A stretch of DNA of 64,000 nt from Halococcus saccharolyticus DSM 5350 (GTDB taxonomy: Archaea; Halobacteriota; Halobacteria; Halobacteriales; Halococcaceae): assembly GCF_000336915.1 (NCBI RefSeq), contig NZ_AOMD01000030.1, forward strand, positions 124,509 to 188,508. Direction: 5' to 3'. The notes beneath the pieces are model-generated. The model searched no databases. It was not told where the DNA came from and saw nothing but the letters and a program-made list of their open reading frames with translations. The stretch's first letter is position 1. Each line of letters begins with the position of its first letter. This document shows, piece after piece, positions 18,363 through 27,040 of this stretch. The translations under genes and the position numbers were made by a program.

Positions 18363-18388
18363 CGGATGGTGTGGTGTGTCATAACGGC

Positions 18389-19834
18389 ATGGCCGATGGC
18401 ACGGAATCCGCAGTCGGCAGTAGCGACGCGACCATCGATCTCTCGGTGTTCGCCGACTACTTCGGCTTCGCGGAGCACGGAACTGACCTCAAGACCGAGG
18501 TGCTCGCCGGCGTAACGACGTTCGTAACGATGTCGTACATGGTGGTGGTCATCCCCGCTCTCATGGTGGGAACGAGCGGGAAACCGGGGATCACGGTTCC
18601 CGGCTACCCGCCGGGTGCGGTCCAGCAGATGCTCGCGGTCGCCACCATCTTCACCGCCGCGGTCGCGATCTTCGTGATGGCCTTCTACGCGAACCGGCCG
18701 TTCGCCCAAGGTCCGGGACTCGGTCTCGCGACCTTTTTCGCGTTCACCGTGGTCGGCTCGATCGGCGTTCCGTGGCCGACGGCGCTCGCGGCGGTGTTCG
18801 TCGAGGGAATCCTGTTCATGGTCCTCACGATCACCGGCGCGCGGAGCCTCATCGTGAACGTGCTTCCGTCACCGGTAAAACACGCCATTGGGACCGGGAT
18901 CGGCCTCTTCCTCGCCGTCATCGGGCTCTCGGAGATGGAGGTCATCGTTCCCGATCCCGGGACGATCGTCGCGCTCGGGGAGATCGCGACCAACCCGGTC
19001 GCGCTGCTCTCGGTGGCCGGGCTCTTCCTCACGCTGATGCTCTACGTGCGCGGAACGACGGGCTCGATCATCCTCGGGATCGCCGTCACCGGCGGGATCG
19101 GCTACCTCGCGACCTTCCTCGGCGTCGTTCCGGAAGGAGTGCTCGCGCCCCAATCGCTGCCGAGCGCCCAGTACAACATCGCGCCGCTGCTCGGCACGTT
19201 CCTCGACGGGTTCGCCGACGTCGACGGACTGACGTTCTCGCTCATCGTGTTCACGTTCTTCTTCGTCGACTTCTTCGACGCTACCGGCGCGATCACCGGT
19301 GCCGCACAGGCGGGCGACATGCTTGACGAGGACGGAAATTTCCCCGACATCGACGAGGCGCTGATGGCCGACGCGGTCGGCACCACGCTCGCCGGGATCC
19401 TCGGCACGTCGGCGGTCACGACCTACCTCGAAAGCGCGATCGGGGTCGACGAGGGCGGACGGACCGGGATGACCGCGATGGTCGTGGGGGTACTCTTCCT
19501 CATGACGCTCGCGTTCGTCCCGCTCGCGGCCGCGATCCCGGTGTACGCCTCCCACCTCGCGCTGGTCGTCATCTCGTTGCTGATGCTCAGAAACGTCGCC
19601 GAGATCGACTGGGACAACCTGACTCATGCGATCCCCGCGGGGTTCACCATCCTCGTGATGCCGCTGACGTACTCGATCGCGTACGGGATCGCTGCCGGGA
19701 TCATCGCGTACCCGCTGATGAAGACCGCGGTCGGCGAGTTCGACGACATCAATGTGGGCCAGTGGCTGCTCGCGGGTGCGTTCGTGGTCTACTTCTTCGT
19801 CCGTACCGGCGGCGTGATTCAGGGATCGATGTAG
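18389..19834 (+). CDS. AzgA/NCS2-type purine permease, divergent paralogue
   Basis: A 481-aa integral membrane transporter, about 12-14 hydrophobic segments, of the AzgA (guanine/hypoxanthine/adenine) family. Family landmarks are recognisable but altered at likely substrate-contact sites: GLGLATFFAFTV instead of GLGLNAFFAFTV, and FFDATGAITGAAQ instead of FFDTAGTLVGVGQ, compared with the neighbour. The GTS..TTY.ES..GV..GGRTG segment is retained. The ATG at 18389 has a TATA-like box ~28 nt upstream. A tandem duplicate of the following gene; the changes suggest a different purine or related heterocycle as substrate. Confidence 0.88.
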   Translation: MADGTESAVGSSDATIDLSVFADYFGFAEHGTDLKTEVLAGVTTFVTMSYMVVVIPALMVGTSGKPGITVPGYPPGAVQQMLAVATIFTAAVAIFVMAFYANRPFAQGPGLGLATFFAFTVVGSIGVPWPTALAAVFVEGILFMVLTITGARSLIVNVLPSPVKHAIGTGIGLFLAVIGLSEMEVIVPDPGTIVALGEIATNPVALLSVAGLFLTLMLYVRGTTGSIILGIAVTGGIGYLATFLGVVPEGVLAPQSLPSAQYNIAPLLGTFLDGFADVDGLTFSLIVFTFFFVDFFDATGAITGAAQAGDMLDEDGNFPDIDEALMADAVGTTLAGILGTSAVTTYLESAIGVDEGGRTGMTAMVVGVLFLMTLAFVPLAAAIPVYASHLALVVISLLMLRNVAEIDWDNLTHAIPAGFTILVMPLTYSIAYGIAAGIIAYPLMKTAVGEFDDINVGQWLLAGAFVVYFFVRTGGVIQGSM

Positions 19835-19894
19835 CGCCTGGTTCGCGTGCTCTCGGGGATCGTCGGGTTGAATGGCGACGAACCATCCAAAGAA

Positions 19895-19900
19895 TTAAAA
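19895..19900 (+). promoter_or_regulatory. TATA-like box of second AzgA permease
   Basis: TTAAAA 28 nt upstream of the ATG at 19927. The downstream element TGGTGTAATGTGTC (19905-19918) matches the first permease promoter at all but two positions. Confidence 0.5.
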
Positions 19901-19926
19901 GGACTGGTGTAATGTGTCTCGGTATC

Positions 19927-21390
19927 ATGGCAGACGATACCGGATCGGCGTCGAGGGGTAGCGACGGGAGTGGCGGGACGAACGACTCGGTGTTCGCGCG
20001 GTTCTTCGGGTTCGCCGAACACGGCACCGACCTCAGGACCGAAGTCCTCGCGGGGATCACGACGTTCCTCACGATGTCGTACATCGTGGTGGTGAACCCC
20101 TCGATCATGACGGATCAGCCCGGCGACGACGGATTTCAGGACGGGATCGCGATTCAGGGGTACTCCCCGGACGAGGTCGAGCAGATGCTCGCGGTCGTCA
20201 CGATCCTCGCGGCGGCGGTTGCGATCTTCGTGATGGCCTTCTACGCGAACCGGCCGTTCGGCCAGGCACCCGGATTGGGACTCAACGCCTTCTTCGCGTT
20301 CACCGTGGTCGGTGCGCTCGGTATTCCGTGGGAGACGGCGCTCGCGGCGGTGGTCACCGAGGGCGTGCTGTTCGTCCTCCTGACGGCGGTCGGGGCGCGC
20401 GAGTACGTCATCAGACTGTTCCCCGAACCGGTGAAGTTCTCCGTCGGCACCGGGATCGGCCTCTTTCTCGCGATCATCGGGCTCCAAGAGATGGGGATCG
20501 TCGTCGACGACGCCGCGACGCTCGTGACGCTCGGCAGCGTCGCGTCGGACCCTGCCGCGCTCCTCGCGGTGCTCGGCTTCTTCCTGACGGCCGTACTCTA
20601 TGCCCGCGGGATCAGGGGATCGATCGTGATCGGTGTCGTTCTCACGACGGTCGCGGGGTATCTCGCGACCACCGCCGGATTCGCCGAACCAGGTGTACTG
20701 TTTCCCGAGTCGCTGCCGAGTCCACAGTACGACATCACGCCGCTCGTGGGTGCGTTCATCGAGGGCTTCGGGAACGTCGACGCGTTCGCGTTCTCGCTCG
20801 TGGTGTTCACGTTCTTCTTCGTCGACTTCTTCGACACGGCGGGCACGCTGGTCGGCGTCGGCCAGGCCGGCGGCTTTCTCGACGACGACGGCAACCTGCC
20901 CGACATCGACAAGCCGCTGATGGCCGACGCGATCGGCACCACGATCGGCGGTATTTTGGGTACGTCGACGGTCACGACCTACGTCGAGTCGGCGACGGGC
21001 GTTGAGGAGGGCGGTCGGACCGGGATGACCGCACTCGTGGTCGGCCTCCTGTTCCTCGCGGCGCTGGTCGTCGTGCCGCTCGCGGCCGCGATTCCCCTCT
21101 ACGCCTCCCACATCGCGCTGGTGGTGGTTGCCCTCCTGATGCTCCGGAACGTCGTGGAGATCCAGTGGGGCAATATCGCTCACGCGATCCCCGCGGGGCT
21201 CACCATCCTCGTGATGCCGCTGACGTACTCGATCGCGTACGGGATCGCTGCCGGGATCATCGCGTACCCGCTGATGAAGACCGCAGTCGGCGAGTTCGAC
21301 GACATCAGCCTGGGCCAGTGGCTGCTCGCGGGCGCGTTCGTGGTCTACTTCTTCGTCCGTACGAGCGGCACGCTCCAGGGTGCGGTGTAG
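19927..21390 (+). CDS. AzgA/NCS2-type purine permease
   Basis: A 487-aa membrane transporter with the canonical AzgA motifs GLGLNAFFAFTV, FFDTAGTLVGVGQ and GTSTVTTYVESATGVEEGG. AzgA-family proteins import adenine, guanine or hypoxanthine with protons. The C-terminal ~80 residues are almost identical to the upstream paralogue (ILVMPLTYSIAYGIAAG onward), which suggests recent duplication or gene conversion. It has its own promoter. It would supply substrates for the deaminases and molybdenum hydroxylases of the island. Confidence 0.92.
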   Translation: MADDTGSASRGSDGSGGTNDSVFARFFGFAEHGTDLRTEVLAGITTFLTMSYIVVVNPSIMTDQPGDDGFQDGIAIQGYSPDEVEQMLAVVTILAAAVAIFVMAFYANRPFGQAPGLGLNAFFAFTVVGALGIPWETALAAVVTEGVLFVLLTAVGAREYVIRLFPEPVKFSVGTGIGLFLAIIGLQEMGIVVDDAATLVTLGSVASDPAALLAVLGFFLTAVLYARGIRGSIVIGVVLTTVAGYLATTAGFAEPGVLFPESLPSPQYDITPLVGAFIEGFGNVDAFAFSLVVFTFFFVDFFDTAGTLVGVGQAGGFLDDDGNLPDIDKPLMADAIGTTIGGILGTSTVTTYVESATGVEEGGRTGMTALVVGLLFLAALVVVPLAAAIPLYASHIALVVVALLMLRNVVEIQWGNIAHAIPAGLTILVMPLTYSIAYGIAAGIIAYPLMKTAVGEFDDISLGQWLLAGAFVVYFFVRTSGTLQGAV

Positions 21391-21487
21391 ATTTCCGGCC
21401 ATTCTCCCGTCACTCGGGACTATCGTCTCCGTTTCGAACCCTGCTCGGCGAGCGAACGGTTTTAGGGGCGGGTTCCGTAGGGCGGGT

Positions 21488-21859
21488 ATGACGAGGCTCG
21501 GAATCCTGCTTACCGGTGGGCCATTCGACAGCGAGCGCTGGCGGACGGCCTACGAACTGGGCCGTGCAGCGCTCGCCGCCGGTCACGAGGTGACGTACTT
21601 TCACTACCTCGACGGGGCGCTCGTGCCGGTCGCCGATCAGACCTTCCCCGACTGCGCCGACGGCGGCCTGTTCGACGAGATGCCCTCCGAGAAGTTTCAA
21701 GAACTCGTCGATCGTGGGGCCGAGGTGATCTGCTGTGGGCTCTGTGTCGACGCGCGCGGGATCGACGCCGCAACCGACTACCCCGACGGCGTCGAGGTCG
21801 GACTCCTCCCGGATCTCGCCGACCTCCTCGGCGAGGCCGACAGGGTGGTGTCGCTGTGA
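21488..21859 (+). CDS. DsrE/TusD-like sulfur-relay subunit
   Basis: A 123-aa DsrE-fold protein. The CCGLCVDARGI segment (C82, C83, C86) corresponds to the TusD/DsrE active-site Cys region that carries a persulfide. First gene of a tightly overlapping run dsrE-dsrF-dsrH-yqeB: its stop overlaps the GTG of the next gene. TusBCD/DsrEFH complexes accept sulfur from TusA and hand it to a downstream acceptor. Here the coupling to an XdhC/YqeB protein suggests delivery of sulfur or selenium to the molybdenum cofactor instead of tRNA. Confidence 0.82.
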   Translation: MTRLGILLTGGPFDSERWRTAYELGRAALAAGHEVTYFHYLDGALVPVADQTFPDCADGGLFDEMPSEKFQELVDRGAEVICCGLCVDARGIDAATDYPDGVEVGLLPDLADLLGEADRVVSL

Positions 21860-22209
21860 AGCGCGACGTCGCCGTCCTCCTCACGCGCGCGCCCTACGGC
21901 CGGGTCCACGTCCCCGAGGGACTGCGTGCGGCCCGCGGGGTCGCCGCCGGGTTCGATCGCCACGATGTCACCGTGGTCTTCACCGAGGATGCGGTGTACG
22001 CCGCCCGTGAAGCGGTCGATCGTGCGGCGCTCAACATGCCAGGCCACATCGAGGACCTCCTCGCCGAGAACGGTCGGATGGTCGCCGATCGCGAGGCACT
22101 CGCGGTCCGTGAGGTCGACGAACGTGAACTCGCCGACGACGTCGAAGCGGTGTCGGGCGATGCGGTCGCACAGATCATCCAGGATGCGGATCACACGATG
22201 GATTTCTAA
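21856..22209 (+). CDS. DsrF/TusC-like sulfur-relay subunit
   Basis: A 117-aa DsrE-fold protein with the TusC/DsrF landmark TRAPYGRVHVPEGLRAA. It contains no cysteine, as expected for the structural subunit of a hexameric DsrEFH/TusBCD complex. Starts with GTG inside the preceding stop (GTGA), so translation is coupled. Confidence 0.82.
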   Translation: MKRDVAVLLTRAPYGRVHVPEGLRAARGVAAGFDRHDVTVVFTEDAVYAAREAVDRAALNMPGHIEDLLAENGRMVADREALAVREVDERELADDVEAVSGDAVAQIIQDADHTMDF

Positions 22210-22210
22210 C

Positions 22211-22456
22211 ATGCTATATCTCATCGACAAACCGCTCGCTGACCTCGGCCTCCGGACCGCAGCGCGCGACGACAACGCACGGATCGTCCTGATCCAGGAC
22301 GGCGTGTTGCTCGACCCCAATCTCGACGTCCCGATCTACGCGGTCGAACGCGATGTCGACGTTCGCGGCGTGGACCTCCCGGACGGCATCGAACCGATCA
22401 CCTACGAGGACCTGATCGAGCGCCTCTTCGCCAACGAGGTGAAGACGTTCGCATGA
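22211..22456 (+). CDS. DsrH/TusB-like sulfur-relay subunit
   Basis: An 81-aa protein with the LIQDGV strand typical of TusB/DsrH. It lacks the cysteine found in DsrH of sulfur oxidisers and so resembles TusB, the relay-type version. It starts one base after the dsrF stop, and its own stop overlaps the yqeB start (ATGA). It completes a three-subunit relay complex. Confidence 0.8.
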   Translation: MLYLIDKPLADLGLRTAARDDNARIVLIQDGVLLDPNLDVPIYAVERDVDVRGVDLPDGIEPITYEDLIERLFANEVKTFA

Positions 22457-24033
22457 GCGTCTTCGAGCGTGCGCACACGCTGGCCGAGCGCGGCGAGTCG
22501 GTCGCGCTGCTCACGGTCGTCGGCAAGGACGGCAGCGCGCCGCGGGAAGTGGGCGCGCGCATGCTGGTGACTGACGACGACGAGTACGGCACCATCGGCG
22601 GCGGCAGCGTCGAGGGGCTCGCGATCGACGCCGGCCGAGCAGTGCTCGACGGCGACGAGAAGCCGGGCGTGCGGACCTACGAACTCCATCCCGACGGAAA
22701 CACCGGGATGGTCTGCGGGGGATCGATGGACGTGTTCGTCGATCGGCTCCGTGGACGAAAACGCCTCGCGATCGCCGGTGGCGGCCACATCGCGACCGAA
22801 CTCGCTCCGCTCGCCGAGCGGCTGGGCTACGACGTGACCGTGATCGACGACCGCGAGGAGTACGCTGACGGGGAGCGCTTCCCCGACGCCACCGAGGCGA
22901 TCCACGGCGACTACGGCGCGGCGCTCGCCGACCTCGCGCTCACCGACGAGAGTGCGGTCGCGGTGGCGACCCGGAGCGGGACCTTCGACGCACGCGCGGT
23001 CGGCGCGGCGCTCGACGCCGGCGCGGGCTACGTCGGCCTCGTGGCTTCCGCAACGAAGGCGGACCACGTCCTCGACTCGCTCGCCGACGACGGCTACGCG
23101 TGGTCCGATCTCGCGCGCGTCCGCGCGCCGATCGGCCTCGATCTCGGCGGCGGTAACCCTGCTGACGTCGCGCTCTCGGTCCTCGCGGAGATGAGTCGGG
23201 ATCGCCACGGCGCGTCGGGCGACCGGATGGCGACGCTCGCCCTCGACGACTGTGTCGTGGTCCGCGGCGGCGGCGACCTCGGCAGCGGCGTGGCCTACCG
23301 CCTCCACCGCGCGGGCTACCCCGTGGTCGTGACCGACGTCGAGCAGCCCACCGTGGTCCGCCGGGCGGTCGCGTTCGGGACGGCGATCTACGAGGGCGAG
23401 GTGAGCGTCGAGAGCGTCGTCGGCCGACATGTAGGGGGCATCGACGACGCGATCGGCGTGCTTCGTGATGGCGACGTGCCGGTGCTCGCGGACCCTGAAG
23501 GGGCTGTCATCGACGAACTCGATCCTGAAGGGGTGGTCGATGCGATCATGGCGAAGGGCAAGTACGACACGGGCACCCGACGGGCGGACGCGGACGTCGT
23601 GATCGGCCTGGGGCCGGGGTTCGAGGCTGGCACGGACGTCGATGCGGTGGTCGAGACCGATCGCGGCCACGAGCTCGGTCGGGTGTTCTACGAGGGCACC
23701 GCGAGCGCGTACGACGGCGAGCCGGGAACCCGCGAGGGGTACACCCACGAACGGGTGTTCTACGCGCCGACCGCGGGCGTGTGGGAGCCGACGGTCGAGA
23801 TCGGGGAGTGCGTCGTGGCGGGCGATCGGCTCGGAACGGTCGCGGACGACTCGGTCGAGGCCGAGATCGATGGCCTGGTTCGGGGATTGGTCCACTCGGG
23901 CGTCGCGGTCGAGGAGGGGACCAAGCTCGGCGACGTCGATCCCCGTGGCGAGGCGGTCGACTACCGGAAGATTTCGGACAAGGCGCTGTGTCTCGGCGGC
24001 GGGGTGCTCGAAGCACTACTTCAGTTGGAGTGA
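22453..24033 (+). CDS. yqeB: XdhC-YqeB molybdenum hydroxylase maturation protein
   Basis: A 526-aa two-part protein. Residues 1-~255 are XdhC/CoxI-like (SAPREVGARMLV, GTIGGGSVEG, MVCGGSMDVF and a GGGHIATE Rossmann motif), the family that binds Moco and handles its sulfuration. Residues ~259-526 are the YqeB/EF2563-type domain (VVRGGGDLGSGVA, GLGPGF, then a C-terminal biotinyl-like hairpin region). E. coli YqeB has a similar length and the same composition, so the fusion is not new. YqeB is a marker of selenium-dependent molybdenum hydroxylases. Coupled by ATGA to dsrH. Confidence 0.88.
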   Translation: MSVFERAHTLAERGESVALLTVVGKDGSAPREVGARMLVTDDDEYGTIGGGSVEGLAIDAGRAVLDGDEKPGVRTYELHPDGNTGMVCGGSMDVFVDRLRGRKRLAIAGGGHIATELAPLAERLGYDVTVIDDREEYADGERFPDATEAIHGDYGAALADLALTDESAVAVATRSGTFDARAVGAALDAGAGYVGLVASATKADHVLDSLADDGYAWSDLARVRAPIGLDLGGGNPADVALSVLAEMSRDRHGASGDRMATLALDDCVVVRGGGDLGSGVAYRLHRAGYPVVVTDVEQPTVVRRAVAFGTAIYEGEVSVESVVGRHVGGIDDAIGVLRDGDVPVLADPEGAVIDELDPEGVVDAIMAKGKYDTGTRRADADVVIGLGPGFEAGTDVDAVVETDRGHELGRVFYEGTASAYDGEPGTREGYTHERVFYAPTAGVWEPTVEIGECVVAGDRLGTVADDSVEAEIDGLVRGLVHSGVAVEEGTKLGDVDPRGEAVDYRKISDKALCLGGGVLEALLQLE

Positions 24034-24100
24034 ACCCACGCCGATCCGTGCATACTGCCGGAGACGGTACGTTTTTGCTACCGTCGGGCGAGGAGCGAGT

Positions 24101-24769
24101 ATGCGAGTCGCACTACTCGGCGGTACCGGCGACATCGGTGAAGGCATGGCGCTTCGATGGGCACGCGACACCGACCACGAGATCGTGATCGGGTCCCGGA
24201 ACGCCGAGAAAGGCGAGTCTCGCGCGGCCGACTACCGGGATCGCCTTAGCGAGCGCGGCGTCGACACCGACGTTTCGGGAACCGACAACGCCAATGCCGC
24301 GGCGGGGAGTCGGATCGTCGTGGCGAGCGTTCCACCGGCGTACGCCGCCGACACGATCGAGGCGGTGCGCGACGACCTCGCCGAGGAGGCGATCGTCGTC
24401 AGCCCCGCGGTGGCGATGGCGCGCGACGAAACCGGCTTTCACTACGACACGCCGGAAGCGGGCAGCGTCGCGGAGACGGTCGCGGCCGTCACGCCCGACG
24501 AGGTGCCGGTCGTCAGCGCGTTCCAAAACCTCGCGGCGGGCGCGCTCACCGATCTCGACCGCGAACTCGATCTCGATGTCGTGGTCTCGGGCGACGACGC
24601 CGACGCGAAGGGCGTCCTCATGGAGCTCGCCGAGGAGATCGAGGGACTGCGCGCGCTCGACGCCGGCGCGCTCGCGAACAGCGCCGAGATCGAGAGCATC
24701 ACGCCGCTGCTCATCAACCTCGCAATGAACAACGACGGGATGCACGACCTCGGCGTCCGGTTCCAGTAG
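24101..24769 (+). CDS. npdG: F420H2:NADP oxidoreductase
   Basis: A 222-aa protein with the N-terminal LLGGTGDIGEGMALRWA motif typical of archaeal F420-dependent NADP reductase (NpdG/Fno), followed by an IGSRNAEKG NADP-phosphate-binding segment. It exchanges hydride between NADPH and coenzyme F420. It lies 67 nt after yqeB, with a T-rich box ~28 nt upstream of its own ATG, and is convergent with selD. Together with an LLM flavoprotein and cofC in the same island it may supply reduced F420 to a reductive step. Confidence 0.88.
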   Translation: MRVALLGGTGDIGEGMALRWARDTDHEIVIGSRNAEKGESRAADYRDRLSERGVDTDVSGTDNANAAAGSRIVVASVPPAYAADTIEAVRDDLAEEAIVVSPAVAMARDETGFHYDTPEAGSVAETVAAVTPDEVPVVSAFQNLAAGALTDLDRELDLDVVVSGDDADAKGVLMELAEEIEGLRALDAGALANSAEIESITPLLINLAMNNDGMHDLGVRFQ

Positions 24770-24824
24770 CCGCTACCGCAGCTCGAACGATTCTTCGGAC
24801 GACAAAAACCACGGCGAGCGTCGC

Positions 24825-25838
24825 CTACCGCTGCACCGGTTCGATCGTCGCACCGTCGAGCGAGACGCCGCTTCCCTCGCGAACGGTGCCAACGTGATGG
24901 AAGAAGACATCGCGGTCGGCGAACGCGTGTTCGAGGTCGCCTGCGCGGTCGTCGGGCACCGCCACGAGCAGCCCGCCGCTGGTTTCGGCGCTCTCGCCGT
25001 CCTCTAGTCCGTAGCCGAACAGCGCCGAGAGCTCGGGCGTACCGTCGATGACCGGCAGCGTTTCGATCTCGATCCCGACGCCAGCGCGCTCGGCCATCAC
25101 GGCCGCCTGGCCGGCGAGGCCGAACCCGGTCACGTCGGTCGCCGCGGACACCTCGACCTCCCGTATTGCGCGTGCCGCCGCACGATTCGGCGTCGTCATC
25201 CAGGACAGCGCCTCCGTGCCGACCGTCTCGACCTCGCGGGTCGCAGTCTCGCGCACGAGGTCGGCGAACTCGCCGTCGCGCACGCGGAGCGCGCCCATCG
25301 CAGGCTGGGTCCCGAGCGGTTTGGTGAGGTAGAGCCGATCGCCTGGCTGTGCACCGTCGGCGGTGAGCAACGCGTCGGGCGGCGCGACGGCGTCGACGGC
25401 AGCCCCGGCCAACGGCCACGGATTCAGTACCGTGTGGCCGCCGGCGACGACACCGTCCATCCCCTCGATCGCGTCGGTGATCCCTGTGAGGATTTCGGCG
25501 GCGACGTCGGTGAGGTCACGCGGGAGGCCGAGGACACAGAGCGCCGAGAGCCCGTCGACCGCGCCGGTCGCGAACGCGTCGCTCGCGGCGTTGCACGCCG
25601 CGACCCGGCCGAAGTCGTAGGGATCGTCGATCACGGGCGTGAAGAAATCGATCGTCGAGACCAGCGCGAGGTCGTCGGTGAGCCGTCGGGCGGCGGCGTC
25701 CTCGCCGACGCCGAACAGCAGGCCGTCTTGATCGGCGTCGAGCCCCGTCTCGGCGAGCAGCGATTCGAGGTCGGCGCGGCCGACCTTGCACGAACAGCCG
25801 TGGAGTTCGGCGTGGTCGGTGAGTTGAGGCGATCCCAT
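24825..25838 (-). CDS. selD: Selenophosphate synthetase (selenide, water dikinase)
   Basis: A 337-aa SelD that makes selenophosphate from selenide and ATP. The active-site region reads HGCSCK: C15 and K18 correspond to E. coli Cys17 and Lys20, so this is a cysteine version with no in-frame UGA. Downstream it has the glycine-rich, Asp-containing nucleotide/metal segments DGLLFGVGEDAA and STIDFFTPVIDDPYDFGR, and GGHT. It is one base from the tusA stop. In haloarchaea SelD without selenocysteine or selenouridine genes has been taken as a marker for selenium-dependent molybdenum hydroxylases; that fits the surrounding yqeB, yqeC and xdh genes. Absence of selA/selB/ybbB elsewhere in the genome cannot be judged from here. 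Confidence 0.93.
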   Translation of the reverse strand: MGSPQLTDHAELHGCSCKVGRADLESLLAETGLDADQDGLLFGVGEDAAARRLTDDLALVSTIDFFTPVIDDPYDFGRVAACNAASDAFATGAVDGLSALCVLGLPRDLTDVAAEILTGITDAIEGMDGVVAGGHTVLNPWPLAGAAVDAVAPPDALLTADGAQPGDRLYLTKPLGTQPAMGALRVRDGEFADLVRETATREVETVGTEALSWMTTPNRAAARAIREVEVSAATDVTGFGLAGQAAVMAERAGVGIEIETLPVIDGTPELSALFGYGLEDGESAETSGGLLVAVPDDRAGDLEHAFADRDVFFHHVGTVREGSGVSLDGATIEPVQR

Positions 25839-25839
25839 C

Positions 25840-26100
25840 TCAGGCGCGACTCCGGCGCTCGTCGAGCGCGGATTCCTCCGTCACGCCGATGCGTAGCTGG
25901 AAGGTGTCGTCCGGAGTGTCGTCGGGGCCGTCGGTCACGGCGAAGCCGTGTTTGTGACACGTTCGCCGGAGGTTGCGCTCGGCGGGCGGGTAGTCGCCGG
26001 TCACGAGGAGTTCGTCGCCCGCGTCGAGTTCCTGGAGACACCGCCGAACGATCAACGCCGGTTTCGGGCAGACGGCCCCGGTGACGTCGACTTCCTCCAT
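25840..26100 (-). CDS. TusA/SirA-family sulfur carrier
   Basis: An 86-aa protein with the family CPKP motif (C11), the cysteine that carries persulfide (or potentially perselenide). It is immediately upstream of selD (1-nt gap). TusA-like domains fused to DsrE-like domains (YedF) are a known selenium-linked family. Here a TusA-like protein sits with selD and the DsrE-like subunits sit with yqeB, suggesting the same partners as separate genes. GTTATA at 26124-26129, about 26 nt upstream, could be its own promoter. Confidence 0.85.
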   Translation of the reverse strand: MEEVDVTGAVCPKPALIVRRCLQELDAGDELLVTGDYPPAERNLRRTCHKHGFAVTDGPDDTPDDTFQLRIGVTEESALDERRSRA

Positions 26101-26123
26101 GGGTCCCGTTTTTCGTGCGAGGG

Positions 26124-26129
26124 TATAAC
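26124..26129 (-). promoter_or_regulatory. Possible TATA-like box of tusA-selD
   Basis: Minus-strand GTTATA centred about 26 nt before the ATG at 26100. If used, tusA-selD can be transcribed apart from the upstream phnDCE genes. Confidence 0.4.
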
Positions 26130-26158
26130 GATGTCGTTGGCACAGGTCCCAACTGTCC

Positions 26159-27040
26159 TCAGGCGAGCCGCGTCCGGAGCCGTGCGGCGAGGTGATCCGC
26201 GACGACCACGAGTACGAACACCGCGAGGACGGCCGTCAGGAGTTGCTGGTACTGGAGTCGGCGTATCGAGATCACGAGGTAGTAGCCGATCCCGCCCGCC
26301 CCCACGAACCCGAGGATCGTCGCGGCGCGGATGGCACACTCCCAGCGATACAGCGTGTACGAGGCCATCGTCGCAGTTACCTGCGGAACCATCCCGTGAC
26401 ACACCGCCTGGATCCGGCTCGCACCGCTCGACGCGACCGCCTCGGTCGTCACCGGATCGACGTCTTCGAGGAAATCGGCGTAGAGCTTGCCGAGCACGCC
26501 GGCGTTGTGGACCCCGAGCGCGAGCACGCCGGCGAAGGGACCGAGACCGACTGCGGTGACGAACAGAAAGCCCCAGACCAGGCCCGGCACCGACCGGAGG
26601 AAACTCAGCACGACTCTTCCAAATCGGTGGATCGTGCGGCCGAGCCCGCGCCGTGCGGGCGACGCGTTCGCGTACAGCGGTCCCCGATACGTCACGGTCG
26701 CCGCGCTCGCGAGTGCCAGGGGAACGGCGAGAACGACCGCGAGCGCGGTCCCGACGACGCTGATGGCGAGCGTCTCCACCACCGCCCAGAGCAGCCCGTC
26801 GCGGAGCGACCGCCCGAGGAGGTAGTCCCGGGTCACGTCCGGCGGGAATCCCTCCGCGACGAACGCCCACATCTGCGACCGCGCGTCGGGCCGGACGAGC
26901 GCGAGCGAGTCGACCTCCGCGATCCACGCCGCAGCCAGCAACACGATCCCCAGCGCGAGCACCCGGCCGAGCGTCCGCTTCGAGAGGGCTCCGCCGCGCT
27001 CGCCTGCGACCGCCGATCGTCGCTCGGTGCGTTCAGACAT
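26159..27040 (-). CDS. phnE: PhnE-type ABC transporter permease
   Basis: A 293-aa membrane protein with an N-terminal anchor and about five further segments. The EAA-like loop [15 protein letters not shown] and the [11 protein letters not shown] segment are typical of phosphonate-type permeases. It overlaps phnC by 8 nt. It is followed after 58 nt by tusA-selD on the same strand. PhnCDE systems carry phosphonates, phosphite or phosphate; in this neighbourhood a selenium oxyanion such as selenite is a plausible alternative (inference). Confidence 0.85.
   Translation of the reverse strand: MSERTERRSAVAGERGGALSKRTLGRVLALGIVLLAAAWIAEVDSLALVRPDARSQMWAFVAEGFPPDVTRDYLLGRSLRDGLLWAVVETLAISVVGTALAVVLAVPLALASAATVTYRGPLYANASPARRGLGRTIHRFGRVVLSFLRSVPGLVWGFLFVTAVGLGPFAGVLALGVHNAGVLGKLYADFLEDVDPVTTEAVASSGASRIQAVCHGMVPQVTATMASYTLYRWECAIRAATILGFVGAGGIGYYLVISIRRLQYQQLLTAVLAVFVLVVVADHLAARLRTRLA

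Noticed and set aside
22453-24033. XdhC-YqeB as a novel gene fusion
   Set aside because: E. coli YqeB has about the same length and the same two-part composition, so the architecture is already known.
24825-25838. Selenocysteine-containing SelD or other selenoproteins
   Set aside because: The active-site position is encoded by a Cys codon (HGCSCK), and no gene here shows homologous sequence continuing past an in-frame TGA.
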